Assembly (NCBI RefSeq): GCF_947495705.1
Contig: NZ_CANLZR010000001.1
Span: forward strand, 654,099-718,098
DNA from: an uncultured Phycicoccus sp.
GTDB lineage: Bacteria; Actinomycetota; Actinomycetes; Actinomycetales; Dermatophilaceae
Direction: 5' to 3'
Length of the DNA stretch: 64,000 bases
The notes beneath the pieces are model-generated. The model saw only the letters and a program-made list of their open reading frames with translations. It was not told the origin of the DNA and did not search any database. Shown piece by piece: positions 15,819 through 26,665 of this stretch (its first letter is position 1; each line of letters opens with the position of its first letter). The position numbers and the translations under genes are program-made.

Positions 15819-18800
15819 ATGGGCGTGACGATGCTCGGCCCAGTAGGCATCGACGGCGATCGCACCGGCCTGGCGCCGCGGGACCGCATTGTGCTCGCCG
15901 CCCTGGCGATGAGTCCGCACGAGGTGGTGACACCGGACCGGCTCGCCGACGCCCTCTGGGACGAGCAGCCCCCGGACACGTGGACGAAGGTCGTCCAGGG
16001 GAGCATCAGCCGGATCCGCAAGGCACTCGGGCCGACCGCCATCCGCACCGCGAGACAGGGCTACGTCCTGGACCTGTCGGATGACGCGATCGACGGTCTG
16101 CGCTTCGAGCAGCTGGTGCGCCGAGCCCGAGAGCTGCTGACGTTGAACGAGCCGGACCGGGCCCTGTACACGCTGACCCAGGCGCTGGACCTCTGGTACG
16201 GACCGGCACTCGCGGACCTGTCGGGGTGGTCGCCCGGGGAGGCGGCCGCCGATCGCTGGGAAGAGCTGCGTCGCGATGCCGAAGAGCTGTGGGTCGAAGC
16301 CGGCCTCGCCTCTGGTGACTGGCGCGAGGTCCTGACCGACGCCGGCCGCCTCGTGGCCGACCAGCCCTTCCGGGAGAACCGCTGGGCGCTGCTGGCCCGG
16401 GCGCAGTACCAGGCGGGCCGCCAGGGTGAGGCCCTGGCGACGCTCCAGCGCGCACGCGCGGTGCTCGCCGGTGAGCTCGGTCTGGACCCCGGCCCCGAGC
16501 TGGGCGCCCTGGAGCAGGCGATCCTGACCCAGGACCCGGCGCTCCTCCCGGCCGCGGGCCCCACGCAGACCACTCTGGTCTGCCCCTACCGCGGTCTGCT
16601 GGCCTACGACATCGACGACGCCGAGCAGTACTTCGGCCGCGATGCCGAGGTCGCGGCCTGCCTGGACCTGCTGGCACACGAGCATGTGGTGGCTGTCGTA
16701 GGCGCCTCAGGGAGTGGCAAGTCCTCGCTCGTCCGCGCCGGGCTGGCCGCCACCCTGCGGCGCACCGGGCGCAGCGTTGCGGTGATGACTCCCGGAGCGC
16801 ATCCGAGGGCCGCGCTCGAACAGATCGGGGGCCTGCGTCCGCGCGGTGTCGTCGTCGTCGACCAGCTCGAAGAAGCCGTCACCCTCTGCGAGAACCCGGC
16901 GGAGCGGACCGCGTTCCTCGACGCCCTGGCCGGCCATGCGCAGAGCGGCACCGACCTGGTGATCACCGTGCGTGCTGATCGGTTGGCTGCCTTCTCAGGC
17001 CATCGCTCGTTCGCGCGGACACTCGAGCGAGGCCTCCACCTCCTCAGCGGCATGGGGGAGGAGGACCTGCGGAGTGCCGTGGAGGGCCCCGCTCGCCAGG
17101 CCGGCCTGCTCATCGAGCCGGGTCTCGTCGACCTGCTCGTCCACGAGGTCTCCGGGGAGCCGGGTGCCTTGCCCCTGTTGTCCCACGCGCTCTCCCAGAC
17201 GTGGGAGCGCCGCGAAGGGCGGACGTTGACCGTCGAGGGCTACCGGGCGTCCGGTGGGATCCAGGGTGCCGTCGCGCGGAGCGCGGAGCAGGTGTTCCTC
17301 GGTCTCGACGAGGAGGACCAGCGCGCTGCCAGGGCGCTCCTGCTCCGACTGGTGGTCCCCGTGAGCGCGGGTGAACCCACGCGCAGCCGCATCCCTCGTC
17401 GCTCGGTGGCCTCCGACGCCCGCCATGAGCAGATCGTCGAGATGCTGGTCGCGGCCAGGCTCGTCACCTCGGACGGGGAGACCGTCGAGCTCGCTCACGA
17501 GTCGCTCGCGCAGGCCTGGCCACGACTGCGCGGCTGGCTGGACGCGGACACCGAGGGGCAGCTGCTGCTCCGGCATCTTGCGGTGGCGGCCGACTCGTGG
17601 GATGCGATGGGACGTCCGGACAGCGAGCTCTACCGTGGCACCCGGCTCGCGCAGGTGCGCGAATGGCACGCAGCCGGCTCGGCCGACCTCACCCGGGCGG
17701 AGCGGGACTTCCTGCAGGCGAGCCAGACGTTGGCTCGCACCGAGGCTCGTTCGGCTGAGGAACGCCTGCGTGAGCACGCGCGAAGGAACCGGCGCCTGCG
17801 CGGGCTCCTGGTCGCTGTGGTCGCCGTGCTCGCGGTCGCGCTGGTCGCCGGTGGGCTCGCTGTGCGGGAGAGTCGTCGCGCCGACGCCCAGGCCGACCTG
17901 GCGACGGTCCGTGAGCTGGCCGCAGCGTCCCGCGCGGTCCGCGCCGAGGACCCCGAGCTCGCGGTGCTGCTGGCGCTCGAAGCCAGTGCTCCGTCCCTCG
18001 CCGGGGACCAACCGGTTCGCGAGGCCGTCGAGGCGTTGCACTCGGCCCTGGCCGCGAGCCGTCTCGTGATGACGGTGGAGGGCGCGGGCGGATCCGTGTC
18101 CTGGAGTCCTGACGGGCGGTTCTTGGCCCACGAGGGCCCGGAGGACTCCGGCCTCGTCGAGGTGCTCGACGCGACGACGGGCGAGCCGGCCCTGAGCTTC
18201 GCGGGGCACGACATCGACGTCAACGAGGTGGCCTTCGGGCCCGACGGCCGGCTGGCGACCACGGGCGATGACGGAGCGCTGCGGGTGTGGGGCCCGCGCA
18301 GCGATGAGCTGCTGGCCGAGGTGGTGGGGGACGGCCCGGTGTGGAGCCCGTCGTTCGCCACGCGGGGCCCCGGGCGTGTCGCGGCGGTGTGGCGCGATGA
18401 AGGGCAGATCCGTGTGGCCACGGTGGGCGGCGACGGCAGCCCGTCGGTGACGACGCTCGCGGTCGAGGGGCGGGTCGCAGAGGCCGTGTTGAGCCCTGAC
18501 GGGCAGTGGATGGCCGCCGTCGTGGGCGACCCTCCGAGCGCCGTGATCGTCGACGCACGGACCGGCCGGGTTCGGCACCGGCTGTCAGGGCACACGTCTC
18601 CGGTCCTGGCGCTCGCGATCAGCCCGGACGGACGATGGGTCGCCTCCGGTGCACGGGACGGCCGTCTCCGGATCCACGATGCCGCCACCGGCGACATCGT
18701 CCACACTCCCGGCGATGCGCAGAGCAGCATCTTCGCCGTCGCCTGGTCCCCCGACTCGGGTCGGCTGGCAGTGAGCGAGGAGCAGGGCGAGATCCGCGTC

Positions 18801-20033
18801 TTCGAGGTCACCGAGCGTGCCGTGCGGCAGAGCGTGACTCTCCCGGGGGCGTCGACCGGCGCGGGCCTGATCGGGCTGGCCTTCGGGCCGGACGGCAGCC
18901 GTCTGCTCGGCGGCGACTGGACCATCACCACCGCGAGCGTCTGGGACGTCGGGCTCAGCGGTGATGCCGAGGTCATGAACGTCCGTGGAGCACCCGGCGC
19001 TCACGGCACCGCCTTCGGTCCGGAGGGTCGGCTCTTCACCCTCACCGACGGGCCCTCGGTCACCGTCCACGACGGGCCCGACGACGGGGCCCCCGTCCGA
19101 CTCACACTCCCGGGCACGGCGGATCGACCCGATGCGCCCTTCCGAGCCCTCGACGTCAGCGCCGACGGCAGCGCCGTCGGCATCGGGAACTCCCTGTCGG
19201 GTGCCGCGGTCTGGGACCTCGACAGTGGGGACCTGCTGTTCTCGACCCCCACCTCCCCAGCCCAGGACCGGTTCCGGTCCCGGACGACGTTCAGCCCGGA
19301 CGGCCAGTACGTGGCGGTGGCCGGGGTGAGCAGGATCGAGGTGCGCTCCCGTGACGGGATCGGCGTGGCACGACTGGACGCGACGGCCGGATACGCCTTC
19401 CGGGACCCGGTGTTCGACCCGGATGGCGAGGTGGTGGCCGCCTTCCGCTTCCCGCTCGATGGCACCCAGCGCAATCAGCTGCCCGGAGACCCCTTCCCGC
19501 TGCAGGCCCGGCCCGACTGGGACGTCGTGTGGTGGAACTGGCGGTCGGGCGAGGTCAGGGAGACCCCCAAGACGGGGTACGGCCATGACCCGGAGTTCTC
19601 CCCCGACGGCACCCGGCTGGCGATGCCCGCCGTGGGCGGGGCCACGGAGGTCCTCGACATCGCCTCCGGCGCTGTCGCCCACACGCTCGAAGGGCACGAG
19701 GCCGGGGTGATCAGCCTGGACTTCAGCCCCGACGGGCGCCGCGTCGCCACCGGAGGACTGGAAGGGCGCACCATCATCTGGGATGCCCGGACCGGAGCCC
19801 AGCTCCTCCAGCTGCCGTTGTCGGACCACGAGGTGTCCTCGGTCTCGTTCTCACCCGACGGGCGCCACCTGGCCACCGACTCGCTGCTGACCGACGTGGT
19901 CCGCGTGTGGACGCTGGACGTGGCGGAGCTGCGACACCTTGCGGCGGAGCAGGTCCCCCGTGACTTCACGGCGGCGGAGTGTCGCCAGTACCTGCACCGC
20001 GCCTGCGACACACCCACGCCCGGTGGACCGTGA
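15819..20033 (+). CDS. SARP-nSTAND1-WD40 regulatory protein
   Basis: A 1404-residue signalling protein. Residues 1-90 are an OmpR-like winged helix and ~95-240 a bacterial transcriptional activation (BTAD) domain, as in SARP regulators. Residues ~252-640 are a novel-STAND NTPase: CPYRGLLAY entry motif, FGRDAEV, Walker A GASGSGKS (295-302) and Walker B VVVVDQLEE (344-352). A hydrophobic segment near 664-684 (GLLVAVVAVLAVALVAGGLAV) could span the membrane, and from ~750 to the end there are repeated WD40 units (FSPDG...VAT.G..G...WD). STAND proteins switch on when a ligand meets the sensor, here the propeller. Target genes are unknown. ATG 15819 or the internal ATG 15831 could be the start. Confidence 0.88.
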   Translation: MGVTMLGPVGIDGDRTGLAPRDRIVLAALAMSPHEVVTPDRLADALWDEQPPDTWTKVVQGSISRIRKALGPTAIRTARQGYVLDLSDDAIDGLRFEQLVRRARELLTLNEPDRALYTLTQALDLWYGPALADLSGWSPGEAAADRWEELRRDAEELWVEAGLASGDWREVLTDAGRLVADQPFRENRWALLARAQYQAGRQGEALATLQRARAVLAGELGLDPGPELGALEQAILTQDPALLPAAGPTQTTLVCPYRGLLAYDIDDAEQYFGRDAEVAACLDLLAHEHVVAVVGASGSGKSSLVRAGLAATLRRTGRSVAVMTPGAHPRAALEQIGGLRPRGVVVVDQLEEAVTLCENPAERTAFLDALAGHAQSGTDLVITVRADRLAAFSGHRSFARTLERGLHLLSGMGEEDLRSAVEGPARQAGLLIEPGLVDLLVHEVSGEPGALPLLSHALSQTWERREGRTLTVEGYRASGGIQGAVARSAEQVFLGLDEEDQRAARALLLRLVVPVSAGEPTRSRIPRRSVASDARHEQIVEMLVAARLVTSDGETVELAHESLAQAWPRLRGWLDADTEGQLLLRHLAVAADSWDAMGRPDSELYRGTRLAQVREWHAAGSADLTRAERDFLQASQTLARTEARSAEERLREHARRNRRLRGLLVAVVAVLAVALVAGGLAVRESRRADAQADLATVRELAAASRAVRAEDPELAVLLALEASAPSLAGDQPVREAVEALHSALAASRLVMTVEGAGGSVSWSPDGRFLAHEGPEDSGLVEVLDATTGEPALSFAGHDIDVNEVAFGPDGRLATTGDDGALRVWGPRSDELLAEVVGDGPVWSPSFATRGPGRVAAVWRDEGQIRVATVGGDGSPSVTTLAVEGRVAEAVLSPDGQWMAAVVGDPPSAVIVDARTGRVRHRLSGHTSPVLALAISPDGRWVASGARDGRLRIHDAATGDIVHTPGDAQSSIFAVAWSPDSGRLAVSEEQGEIRVFEVTERAVRQSVTLPGASTGAGLIGLAFGPDGSRLLGGDWTITTASVWDVGLSGDAEVMNVRGAPGAHGTAFGPEGRLFTLTDGPSVTVHDGPDDGAPVRLTLPGTADRPDAPFRALDVSADGSAVGIGNSLSGAAVWDLDSGDLLFSTPTSPAQDRFRSRTTFSPDGQYVAVAGVSRIEVRSRDGIGVARLDATAGYAFRDPVFDPDGEVVAAFRFPLDGTQRNQLPGDPFPLQARPDWDVVWWNWRSGEVRETPKTGYGHDPEFSPDGTRLAMPAVGGATEVLDIASGAVAHTLEGHEAGVISLDFSPDGRRVATGGLEGRTIIWDARTGAQLLQLPLSDHEVSSVSFSPDGRHLATDSLLTDVVRVWTLDVAELRHLAAEQVPRDFTAAECRQYLHRACDTPTPGGP

Positions 20034-20078
20034 AGCGGGTGACTCGCCGGGGCCGCGCGAGGAGGGGGAGCGCCCCGG

Positions 20079-22388
20079 TCAGCCGACGGGGGAGTCCTCC
20101 CGGTCCTCGGCCTCCCGGCGTCGCCGCTGCGGCCGCAGCAGCCCGGCCCAGAGCCGGCGTCCCTCCTCGGGCAGCATGAGCGCGCGGTACCGGGCGATGC
20201 GCCGGCGGCGGCCGAGCGCGCCCCGCCACACGGTGCGGGCGTCCCCGGACACGTCCGGCAGGGGGGCTCCCGGCCGGGCGTACCGCGCCTTCTCGAGGGT
20301 GTCGACGACGCGGCCGAGCGCGGCGTCCTCGTCCGGGCTCAGGTAGGCGGACCGCCCGATCTCACGGGAGGCCTGGCGGGGGGTGGCCCCGTCGCTGGGC
20401 ACGAACCCGATGTCACCGAGCCGGGACAGCAGCGACTGCCATTCGGCCTCGACCCGCTCCGCGGCGTCGCGGGCGCGCCGGCGTGCCCTCCGCCGGGCCA
20501 GCCAGGCCCCGAGCGGGGTGAGGGCGGCCAGGGCGAGGACGCCGAGCACCCCGAGGACGGTCGTCAGGTGCCGGGAGACGAGGTCGAGCACCCCGGTCGC
20601 AGAGGCCGCGCCGACGTCCTGCGGGACGTCGGCGGTCACGTCCTCGAGGGGCCGTGTCGGGTCGGCGGCCGAGCCGGTCGGGGAGGGGCTCGGCGCGGCG
20701 GTGGGGTTCTCGCCGGGGCCGGTCGCCTCCTGGGTGTACGCCGGCGGGAGCCCGCTGCGGATGCCGGGGGTGGGCTCGAACCGCACCCACCCCAGGGCGG
20801 GGAAGTACAGCTCGGGCCAGGCGTGGGCGTCGTCGGCGCGCACGACCCGGTCGTCGCCGTCGGGGGCTCCGGGCAGGAAGCCGACGGCCATCCGGGCGGG
20901 GATCCCCGCGGCCCGCGAGAGCATGATCATCGCGCTCGAGAACTGCACGCAGTAGCCGGCCCGCGTCTCCAGGAACCGCACGAGCGGCTCCTCCGGGCGG
21001 CGGCCGTCGGCCGTCTCCTCGACGAGGTCCTCGGAGTAGGTGTACTGGGGGCCGCGCAGGTGGTCCTGGATGGCGATGGCCTTCTCGATGGGGCTGTCGG
21101 CGTCGACGGTGATCCGCTCCAGGAGCGCACGGACGGCCGCCTCCGACCCGGGGTCGAGCTGCAGGTCGTTGCCGGGTGCGGGCGCGGCGCCGATGCTGCC
21201 CCGGAACTGCGCCGGGGTCGGCAGGAGGCTGACGTACTCGACGGTGTACTCGCTCACCGGGGCCGTCAGCTCGACCAGCCCGGCGCCGGTGACCCGCCAG
21301 GTCCCGGTGGGGAACGGTGAGCCGATCGCGTTCTCGGGCAGCGCGACCTGGGGGACCCCGATGAGGGAGCGGGACACCTCGATCCGCTCCGTCGTGCGCT
21401 CGACGTCGGGGCTGGCGCTCGTCCCGGGCAGCTGGCCGTCGAGCGGGATGTAGGTGGCTTCCGACGAGGTCCGCCACTGGCCCCGCCGGTAGGTGTCGAG
21501 CAGGCCGACCCGCAACGGCTCCGGGGTGCTGTCGGTCGTCCGGTACACGAGGACGGGCTCCTGCGAGCGGTCGGCGAGGTCGCGGGCGATGTCGATGCTC
21601 GTCGACAGCCGCACCGCCCCACCGGAGCCCGACCCGCCGTCGCCGCGAGCCAGCCCGTCGGCGACGAAGGTCGTCGGCAGGTGGGGGACGAGCCCCGGGA
21701 CGACGACGGCGGCCGCCAGCGCGACGACCCCCACGACACGCCCGATCGACGCGAAGGCTCCGGCCGGGTCGGCGGAGGTGGAGGCGCCCTCGGCCGCCGT
21801 GCCGCCCCACGCTCGCAGCGACAGCACACCCTGGCGCCCGACGAGGGCCAGCCAGCACAGCGCCGGCGGGACGACGAGCCACGCCGCCAGGCCCGAGGTG
21901 GTGTTCGTCGCTGCCGACAGGAACGCGGTGAGCAGCGGGATGCCGGCCAGGGCAGGGCTCCGGTAGGTGATCGCCATGGCGTCGACGGCGAGGGCGGTGA
22001 GGCCCACGAGGAGGCTGATGCCCAGGACCGTGCCCCGGTCGGCCGGAGCAGGCGCGGTGTACGTCGTGATCGTCGTGTAGGCGTCGGTGAGGATGATCCC
22101 GAACGCGTGCCCGGTCTCGGGAACCGGGAGCACGCCGCGCCAGAGGTGCCCCTGGCCGTGGAGCAGCGAGACCCCCTCGAGGAGGACGAGGGCCTGGCCG
22201 GCGACGACGACGGGACGCACGCTCGTCAGGGCGCGCAGGCCGATGCCGGCCAGGGCGACGGCGAGCACGAGGACGGCGCTCGGTCGGACCCACGCTGTGG
22301 CGGGCGTGAACAGGTCGACGAGCGGGAGGGTGACGAGCAGGGTCGCCAGCGCCGCGAGGGCGACGTCGGCCGGGCGGGCGCGGTTCAC
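20079..22388 (-). CDS. TgpA-like transglutaminase-domain membrane protein
   Basis: A 769-residue membrane protein. The N-terminal ~230 residues carry several membrane helices (DUF3488/TgpA-type). The extracytoplasmic core contains a transglutaminase/protease-like fold with Cys480 (TRAGYCVQFSSAM) and His522 (DDAHAWPELYF), followed by GWVRFEPTPG. A further membrane helix near residue 600 precedes a cytoplasmic C-terminal DUF4129-like domain. This is the third gene of a MoxR-DUF58-TgpA operon found widely in actinobacteria, where the ATPase is thought to remodel or activate the membrane partners; the substrate is unknown. The GTG start overlaps the DUF58 stop by four bases. Confidence 0.88.
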   Translation of the reverse strand: MNRARPADVALAALATLLVTLPLVDLFTPATAWVRPSAVLVLAVALAGIGLRALTSVRPVVVAGQALVLLEGVSLLHGQGHLWRGVLPVPETGHAFGIILTDAYTTITTYTAPAPADRGTVLGISLLVGLTALAVDAMAITYRSPALAGIPLLTAFLSAATNTTSGLAAWLVVPPALCWLALVGRQGVLSLRAWGGTAAEGASTSADPAGAFASIGRVVGVVALAAAVVVPGLVPHLPTTFVADGLARGDGGSGSGGAVRLSTSIDIARDLADRSQEPVLVYRTTDSTPEPLRVGLLDTYRRGQWRTSSEATYIPLDGQLPGTSASPDVERTTERIEVSRSLIGVPQVALPENAIGSPFPTGTWRVTGAGLVELTAPVSEYTVEYVSLLPTPAQFRGSIGAAPAPGNDLQLDPGSEAAVRALLERITVDADSPIEKAIAIQDHLRGPQYTYSEDLVEETADGRRPEEPLVRFLETRAGYCVQFSSAMIMLSRAAGIPARMAVGFLPGAPDGDDRVVRADDAHAWPELYFPALGWVRFEPTPGIRSGLPPAYTQEATGPGENPTAAPSPSPTGSAADPTRPLEDVTADVPQDVGAASATGVLDLVSRHLTTVLGVLGVLALAALTPLGAWLARRRARRRARDAAERVEAEWQSLLSRLGDIGFVPSDGATPRQASREIGRSAYLSPDEDAALGRVVDTLEKARYARPGAPLPDVSGDARTVWRGALGRRRRIARYRALMLPEEGRRLWAGLLRPQRRRREAEDREDSPVG

Positions 22389-23671
22389 CGGGCAGCCCCC
22401 GCCAGCGACCCACCGACGACCGTGGCCCAGGCCTCGGCGGGGGTGGTGGCGGCCCCGACCGACAACGTGAGCCAGCCGGAGGCCGTCAGCATTGCGCAGG
22501 TCGCACCGGTCGACCCGTCAGCGGTGCCGGCGGGGGAGCCGGCGCCGTCCCCCGCCGCCCGGCGCCCCCCGAACGAGCGGGGGTCGATGACGAGGGCGAG
22601 GGCGCTCGACCCGGGCTGGCGCAGGGCGGCGAGGGCGTGGGCGTCGTCATCGGGGAGCGGGCCCCCGACGTAGACGACGAGGCCGCCCTGCGCGGTGAGC
22701 CCGCTCGCGTCGTGCAGGACCGCGCGGGTGGCGTCCTCGCCGGTGAGGCCGACCCGGGCCAGCGAGTCGAGGGCGCCGTGGAGGGTGTCGTCGTGGCGGG
22801 ACCCGTGCTCGGAGGAGGGGTCGGCGACGAGGAGGTGGACGGCGTACCCGGAGTCGACGAGGTGGGCGACCACCGACGCGGCCGTCGTCACGCACCACTC
22901 GATGGACCCGGCGCGGCCCGACCCGGCATGCCCGGCGGCGCGGCTGTCGAGGAGCACGACGGCCCGGCGCTTCGCGGGCCGGTCCTCCTGGCGGACCATG
23001 AGGTCGCCGGTGCGGGCGGTGGCGGGCCAGTGGATGCGGCGCAGGTCGTCGCCGTCGCGGTACTCCCGGATCGTCTGGTCGTCCTCACCGTGCAGGGCCA
23101 CCATGTGCGGCACGGACCCCTCGGAGCCGATCCCGCTCCCGAGCGACCGACCCTCCGACAGGGGCACGACGCGGGGGAGCACGACGACCTCCGCCTCCCC
23201 GCTGACGGCCGCCGTGCGCAGGGAGAGCCCGAAGGGGTCCCGGACCCGCACCCGCAGCGGGCCGACCCGGTGCACGCCGCGGGTGTGCGAGCGGACGCCG
23301 TACTGCAGCTCCCGGGTCGCGCCCGGGCGCAGCGCCGGCAGGACGAACCGCGGGCGGTCGCCGAGGGCGTAGTCGATGGACTCCTCGGCCATGAGGATCG
23401 GGGTGGGGGTCGCCTCGGCGTTGCGGACCGTGACGGTGACGAGCGAGCGCTGGTCGATGGCCACCTGGCCGGGCGCGACGGTGCGCGCCACCTCGAGCCG
23501 CAGCCCGTGCCGACGGACGAGGAGCAGCGACAGGGCGGTGAGCGCGAGCAGGAGCACCCCGACCCGGGTGATGTCGACCTGACCGAGGACGATCCCGGCG
23601 AGGACGAGCACGGCCCCGCAGCCGGCGAACGAGGCTCCCCGGGTCGTCAGTGTCCGCTGGAGTGCGCGCAC
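22385..23671 (-). CDS. DUF58 domain-containing protein
   Basis: A 428-residue protein with two N-terminal membrane helices (residues ~15-52) followed by a cytoplasmic or surface region containing the DUF58 signature IREYRDGDDLRRIHWPATARTGDLMVRQ and a von Willebrand A-like fold (RAVVLLDSRAAGHAGSGR). Such proteins accompany MoxR ATPases and are presumed adaptors or targets. The GTG start lies seven bases after the moxR stop and the stop overlaps the next gene, so translation is coupled. The last third is less conserved and Gly/Ala-rich. Confidence 0.88.
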   Translation of the reverse strand: MRALQRTLTTRGASFAGCGAVLVLAGIVLGQVDITRVGVLLLALTALSLLLVRRHGLRLEVARTVAPGQVAIDQRSLVTVTVRNAEATPTPILMAEESIDYALGDRPRFVLPALRPGATRELQYGVRSHTRGVHRVGPLRVRVRDPFGLSLRTAAVSGEAEVVVLPRVVPLSEGRSLGSGIGSEGSVPHMVALHGEDDQTIREYRDGDDLRRIHWPATARTGDLMVRQEDRPAKRRAVVLLDSRAAGHAGSGRAGSIEWCVTTAASVVAHLVDSGYAVHLLVADPSSEHGSRHDDTLHGALDSLARVGLTGEDATRAVLHDASGLTAQGGLVVYVGGPLPDDDAHALAALRQPGSSALALVIDPRSFGGRRAAGDGAGSPAGTADGSTGATCAMLTASGWLTLSVGAATTPAEAWATVVGGSLAGAAR

Positions 23672-23678
23672 GGGCGGC

Positions 23679-24683
<1,005 letters not shown>

Positions 24684-25027
24684 GGGGGTCCCTTCCTCGG
24701 TCCGTGCCCACCCAAACGATCCGGGCCGTCGGAGTGTGCCCTCGATCTTCCTCCACGACGGCCTCCCCGGACAGGCTTCGCGCCCCACCGTGCTCCCCGA
24801 CGGTCGAGCCTTCGGCGCCCCGACGGCGTCTGCGGCATGCCGCCGGGTCCGGTACGGCGATGGGATGACGATCTTCCCCCACTTCGCACCACCTGCTCTC
24901 ACCTGCGCAGACAGAGGAGAATCGCGGCGACTTCTCTCAAAACGGGTGTCTACAGGAGGCGTAGTGGAGTAAAGTGGAGCGAACCGGAGGCAGAGGGAGC
25001 CACCGAACGGGTCGAGGAGGTGGCGTG
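24684..25027. other. Divergent intergenic region between moxR and mraZ
   Basis: About 340 bases without a gene. The right-hand part carries the MraZ-type repeats and the mraZ ribosome-binding site GAGGAGG at 25014-25020. The left part holds the moxR ribosome-binding site. I see no clear -35/-10 pair for mraZ, though TAAAGT at 24970-24975 could be a -10. Confidence 0.5.
24965..24999 (+). promoter_or_regulatory. MraZ-type operator: four 10-bp-spaced repeats
   Basis: TGGAG, TGGAG, CGGAG and GGGAG start at 24965, 24975, 24985 and 24995, an exact 10-base period upstream of mraZ. MraZ is a ring-shaped repressor of its own operon that binds direct repeats of a TGGG(N) type spaced by five bases; this array has that geometry. 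Confidence 0.72.
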
Positions 25028-25471
25028 GTGGACGAGTTCCTCGGCACCCACACGCCCCGGCTCGACGACAAGGGCCGGCTCTTCCTCCCGGCCAGGTTCC
25101 GCGGCGCCCTCGCCGACGGGCTCGTCGTCACCCGTGGTCAGGAGGGCTGCCTCTACGTGTTCCCGACCTCCGAGTTCCACCGCATCTCCCAGGAGATGCA
25201 GGCCGTGTCCGGCTCCACCAAGGGCGTGCGCGACTTCATCCGGGTCTTCCGGGCCAGCGCCCACCCCGACACCCCGGACAAGCAGGGCCGGGTCACCGTC
25301 CCCCAGGCGCTGCGCGCCTACGCCGGCCTGGACAAGGACTGCACCGTCATCGGCAACGGCAGCCGCCTCGAGGTCTGGGACACCACCCGGTGGACCGAGT
25401 ACCTCGACCAGGTCATGCCGGCCTACTCCGCGTACTCCGCCGGGACCGAGGAGGTGGTCCCCGGCCTCTGA
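25028..25471 (+). CDS. mraZ: Transcriptional regulator MraZ
   Basis: A 147-residue protein with the two AbrB/SpoVT-like half-domains of MraZ: EFLGTHTPRLDDKGRLFLPARFR near the start and DKQGRVTVPQALRAYAGLDKD in the second half, each with the characteristic D(x)KGR motif. MraZ represses the dcw operon by binding repeats upstream of its own gene, and such repeats are present at 24965-24999. Of two adjacent GTG codons, the second (25028) has the better spacing (seven bases) from GAGGAGG. First gene of the division cluster; a 216-base C-rich gap separates it from rsmH. Confidence 0.95.
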   Translation: MDEFLGTHTPRLDDKGRLFLPARFRGALADGLVVTRGQEGCLYVFPTSEFHRISQEMQAVSGSTKGVRDFIRVFRASAHPDTPDKQGRVTVPQALRAYAGLDKDCTVIGNGSRLEVWDTTRWTEYLDQVMPAYSAYSAGTEEVVPGL

Positions 25472-25687
25472 GCCCCGCGACCTCCCTCCGCCGTCACCAC
25501 CGCCCCCGACCTCGACCCGACCCGACCGCAGGCCTCCAGCCGACCCGGCACCCGACGCGACTTCCCCCGCGCCGGGCACGGATCGGATGGGGACCCGTTG
25601 CCGGGTCGGCCCGCACCGGCACCCGCCCACCACCGCCCACCACCACACCCGGCACCCACCCGCACCCAGAAGAGAGAGGAGGACGAC
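25472..25687 (+). other. C-rich leader between mraZ and rsmH
   Basis: This gap is strongly C-rich and G-poor, most of all from about 25605 to 25672, where CACCC and CCACC recur. Rho-utilisation sites have that composition. It ends with an AGAGAGGAGG ribosome-binding site for rsmH. Premature termination after mraZ is therefore possible, but is inference. Confidence 0.4.
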
Positions 25688-26665
25688 ATGGCCAGCCGCG
25701 GAGCCCCCGACAGCCGGCACGTGCCCGTGCTGCTCGACCGTGTCGTCGACCTCCTCGCCCCCGCCCTCGACGCCGAGGGCAGCGTGTGCGTCGACGCGAC
25801 GCTCGGCATGGGTGGCCACACCGAGGCCCTGCTTCGGCGCTGCCCGAACGCCCGGGTCGTCGGGCTCGACCGTGACACCGAGGCCATCGCACTCGCGCAG
25901 GAGCGGCTGGCGCCCTTCGGTGACCGCTTCACCGCCGTCCACGCCGTGTACGACGAGGTCGCCGACGTCCTCGGGCAGGTCGCCGACGGTACGGCGGCGG
26001 GCATCCTCTTCGACCTCGGTGTCTCCTCCTTCCAGCTCGACGAGGCCGACCGCGGGTTCGCCTACCGGCACGACGCCCCGCTGGACATGCGGATGGACCA
26101 GATGCGGGGGATCACCGCCGCCGACGTCCTCAACACCTACGAGCACGGCGACCTCGCGCGCATCCTCAAGTCGTACGGCGAGGAGCGGTTCGCCGGCCGG
26201 GTCGCCTCCGCGATCGTCCGGGAGCGCGAGAAGGAGCCCTTCACGACGTCGGCGCGCCTCGTCGAGGTCGTGCGCGCAGCGGTCCCGGCGGCGTCGCAGC
26301 GCACCGGGGGCCACCCGGCGAAGCGGACCTTCCAGGCCCTGCGCATCGAGGTGAACGCCGAGCTCGACGTGTGGCAGCGCGCCGTCGACGCGGCCATCGG
26401 GGCGCTCGCGCCCGGTGGCCGGATCGTCGTCCTGTCGTACCACTCGCTCGAGGACCGCATCACCAAGCGCGCGCTGGCCGCGGGCGCCCACAGCCGGACC
26501 CCGGCGGGCATGCCGGTCGAGCGTCCGGAGGACGCCCCCTACCTCCGTCTCCTCACCCGCGGCGCCGAGATCCCCTCGGACGCCGAGCAGCACACCAACC
26601 CCAGGTCCGCCTCGGCCCGCCTCCGGGCGGCCGAGCGTCTCTCGCCGAAAGGAGCCTCCGCATGA
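25688..26665 (+). CDS. rsmH: 16S rRNA (cytosine-1402-N4)-methyltransferase
   Basis: A 325-residue SAM-dependent methyltransferase that modifies C1402 in the ribosomal P site, cytoplasmic. Conserved parts: [13 protein letters not shown] at the start, [17 protein letters not shown] (SAM-binding loop), [48 protein letters not shown] and [12 protein letters not shown]. Length is normal for the family. ATG 25688 follows GAGAGGAGG with about six bases. The stop overlaps the ftsL start (ATGA). Confidence 0.97.
   Translation: MASRGAPDSRHVPVLLDRVVDLLAPALDAEGSVCVDATLGMGGHTEALLRRCPNARVVGLDRDTEAIALAQERLAPFGDRFTAVHAVYDEVADVLGQVADGTAAGILFDLGVSSFQLDEADRGFAYRHDAPLDMRMDQMRGITAADVLNTYEHGDLARILKSYGEERFAGRVASAIVREREKEPFTTSARLVEVVRAAVPAASQRTGGHPAKRTFQALRIEVNAELDVWQRAVDAAIGALAPGGRIVVLSYHSLEDRITKRALAAGAHSRTPAGMPVERPEDAPYLRLLTRGAEIPSDAEQHTNPRSASARLRAAERLSPKGASA

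Noticed and set aside
20034..20078. CCGGGGC...GCCCCGG pairing as a terminator between the STAND and TgpA genes
   Set aside because: The arms are short and the loop large (about 18 bases), too weak to list as a feature.
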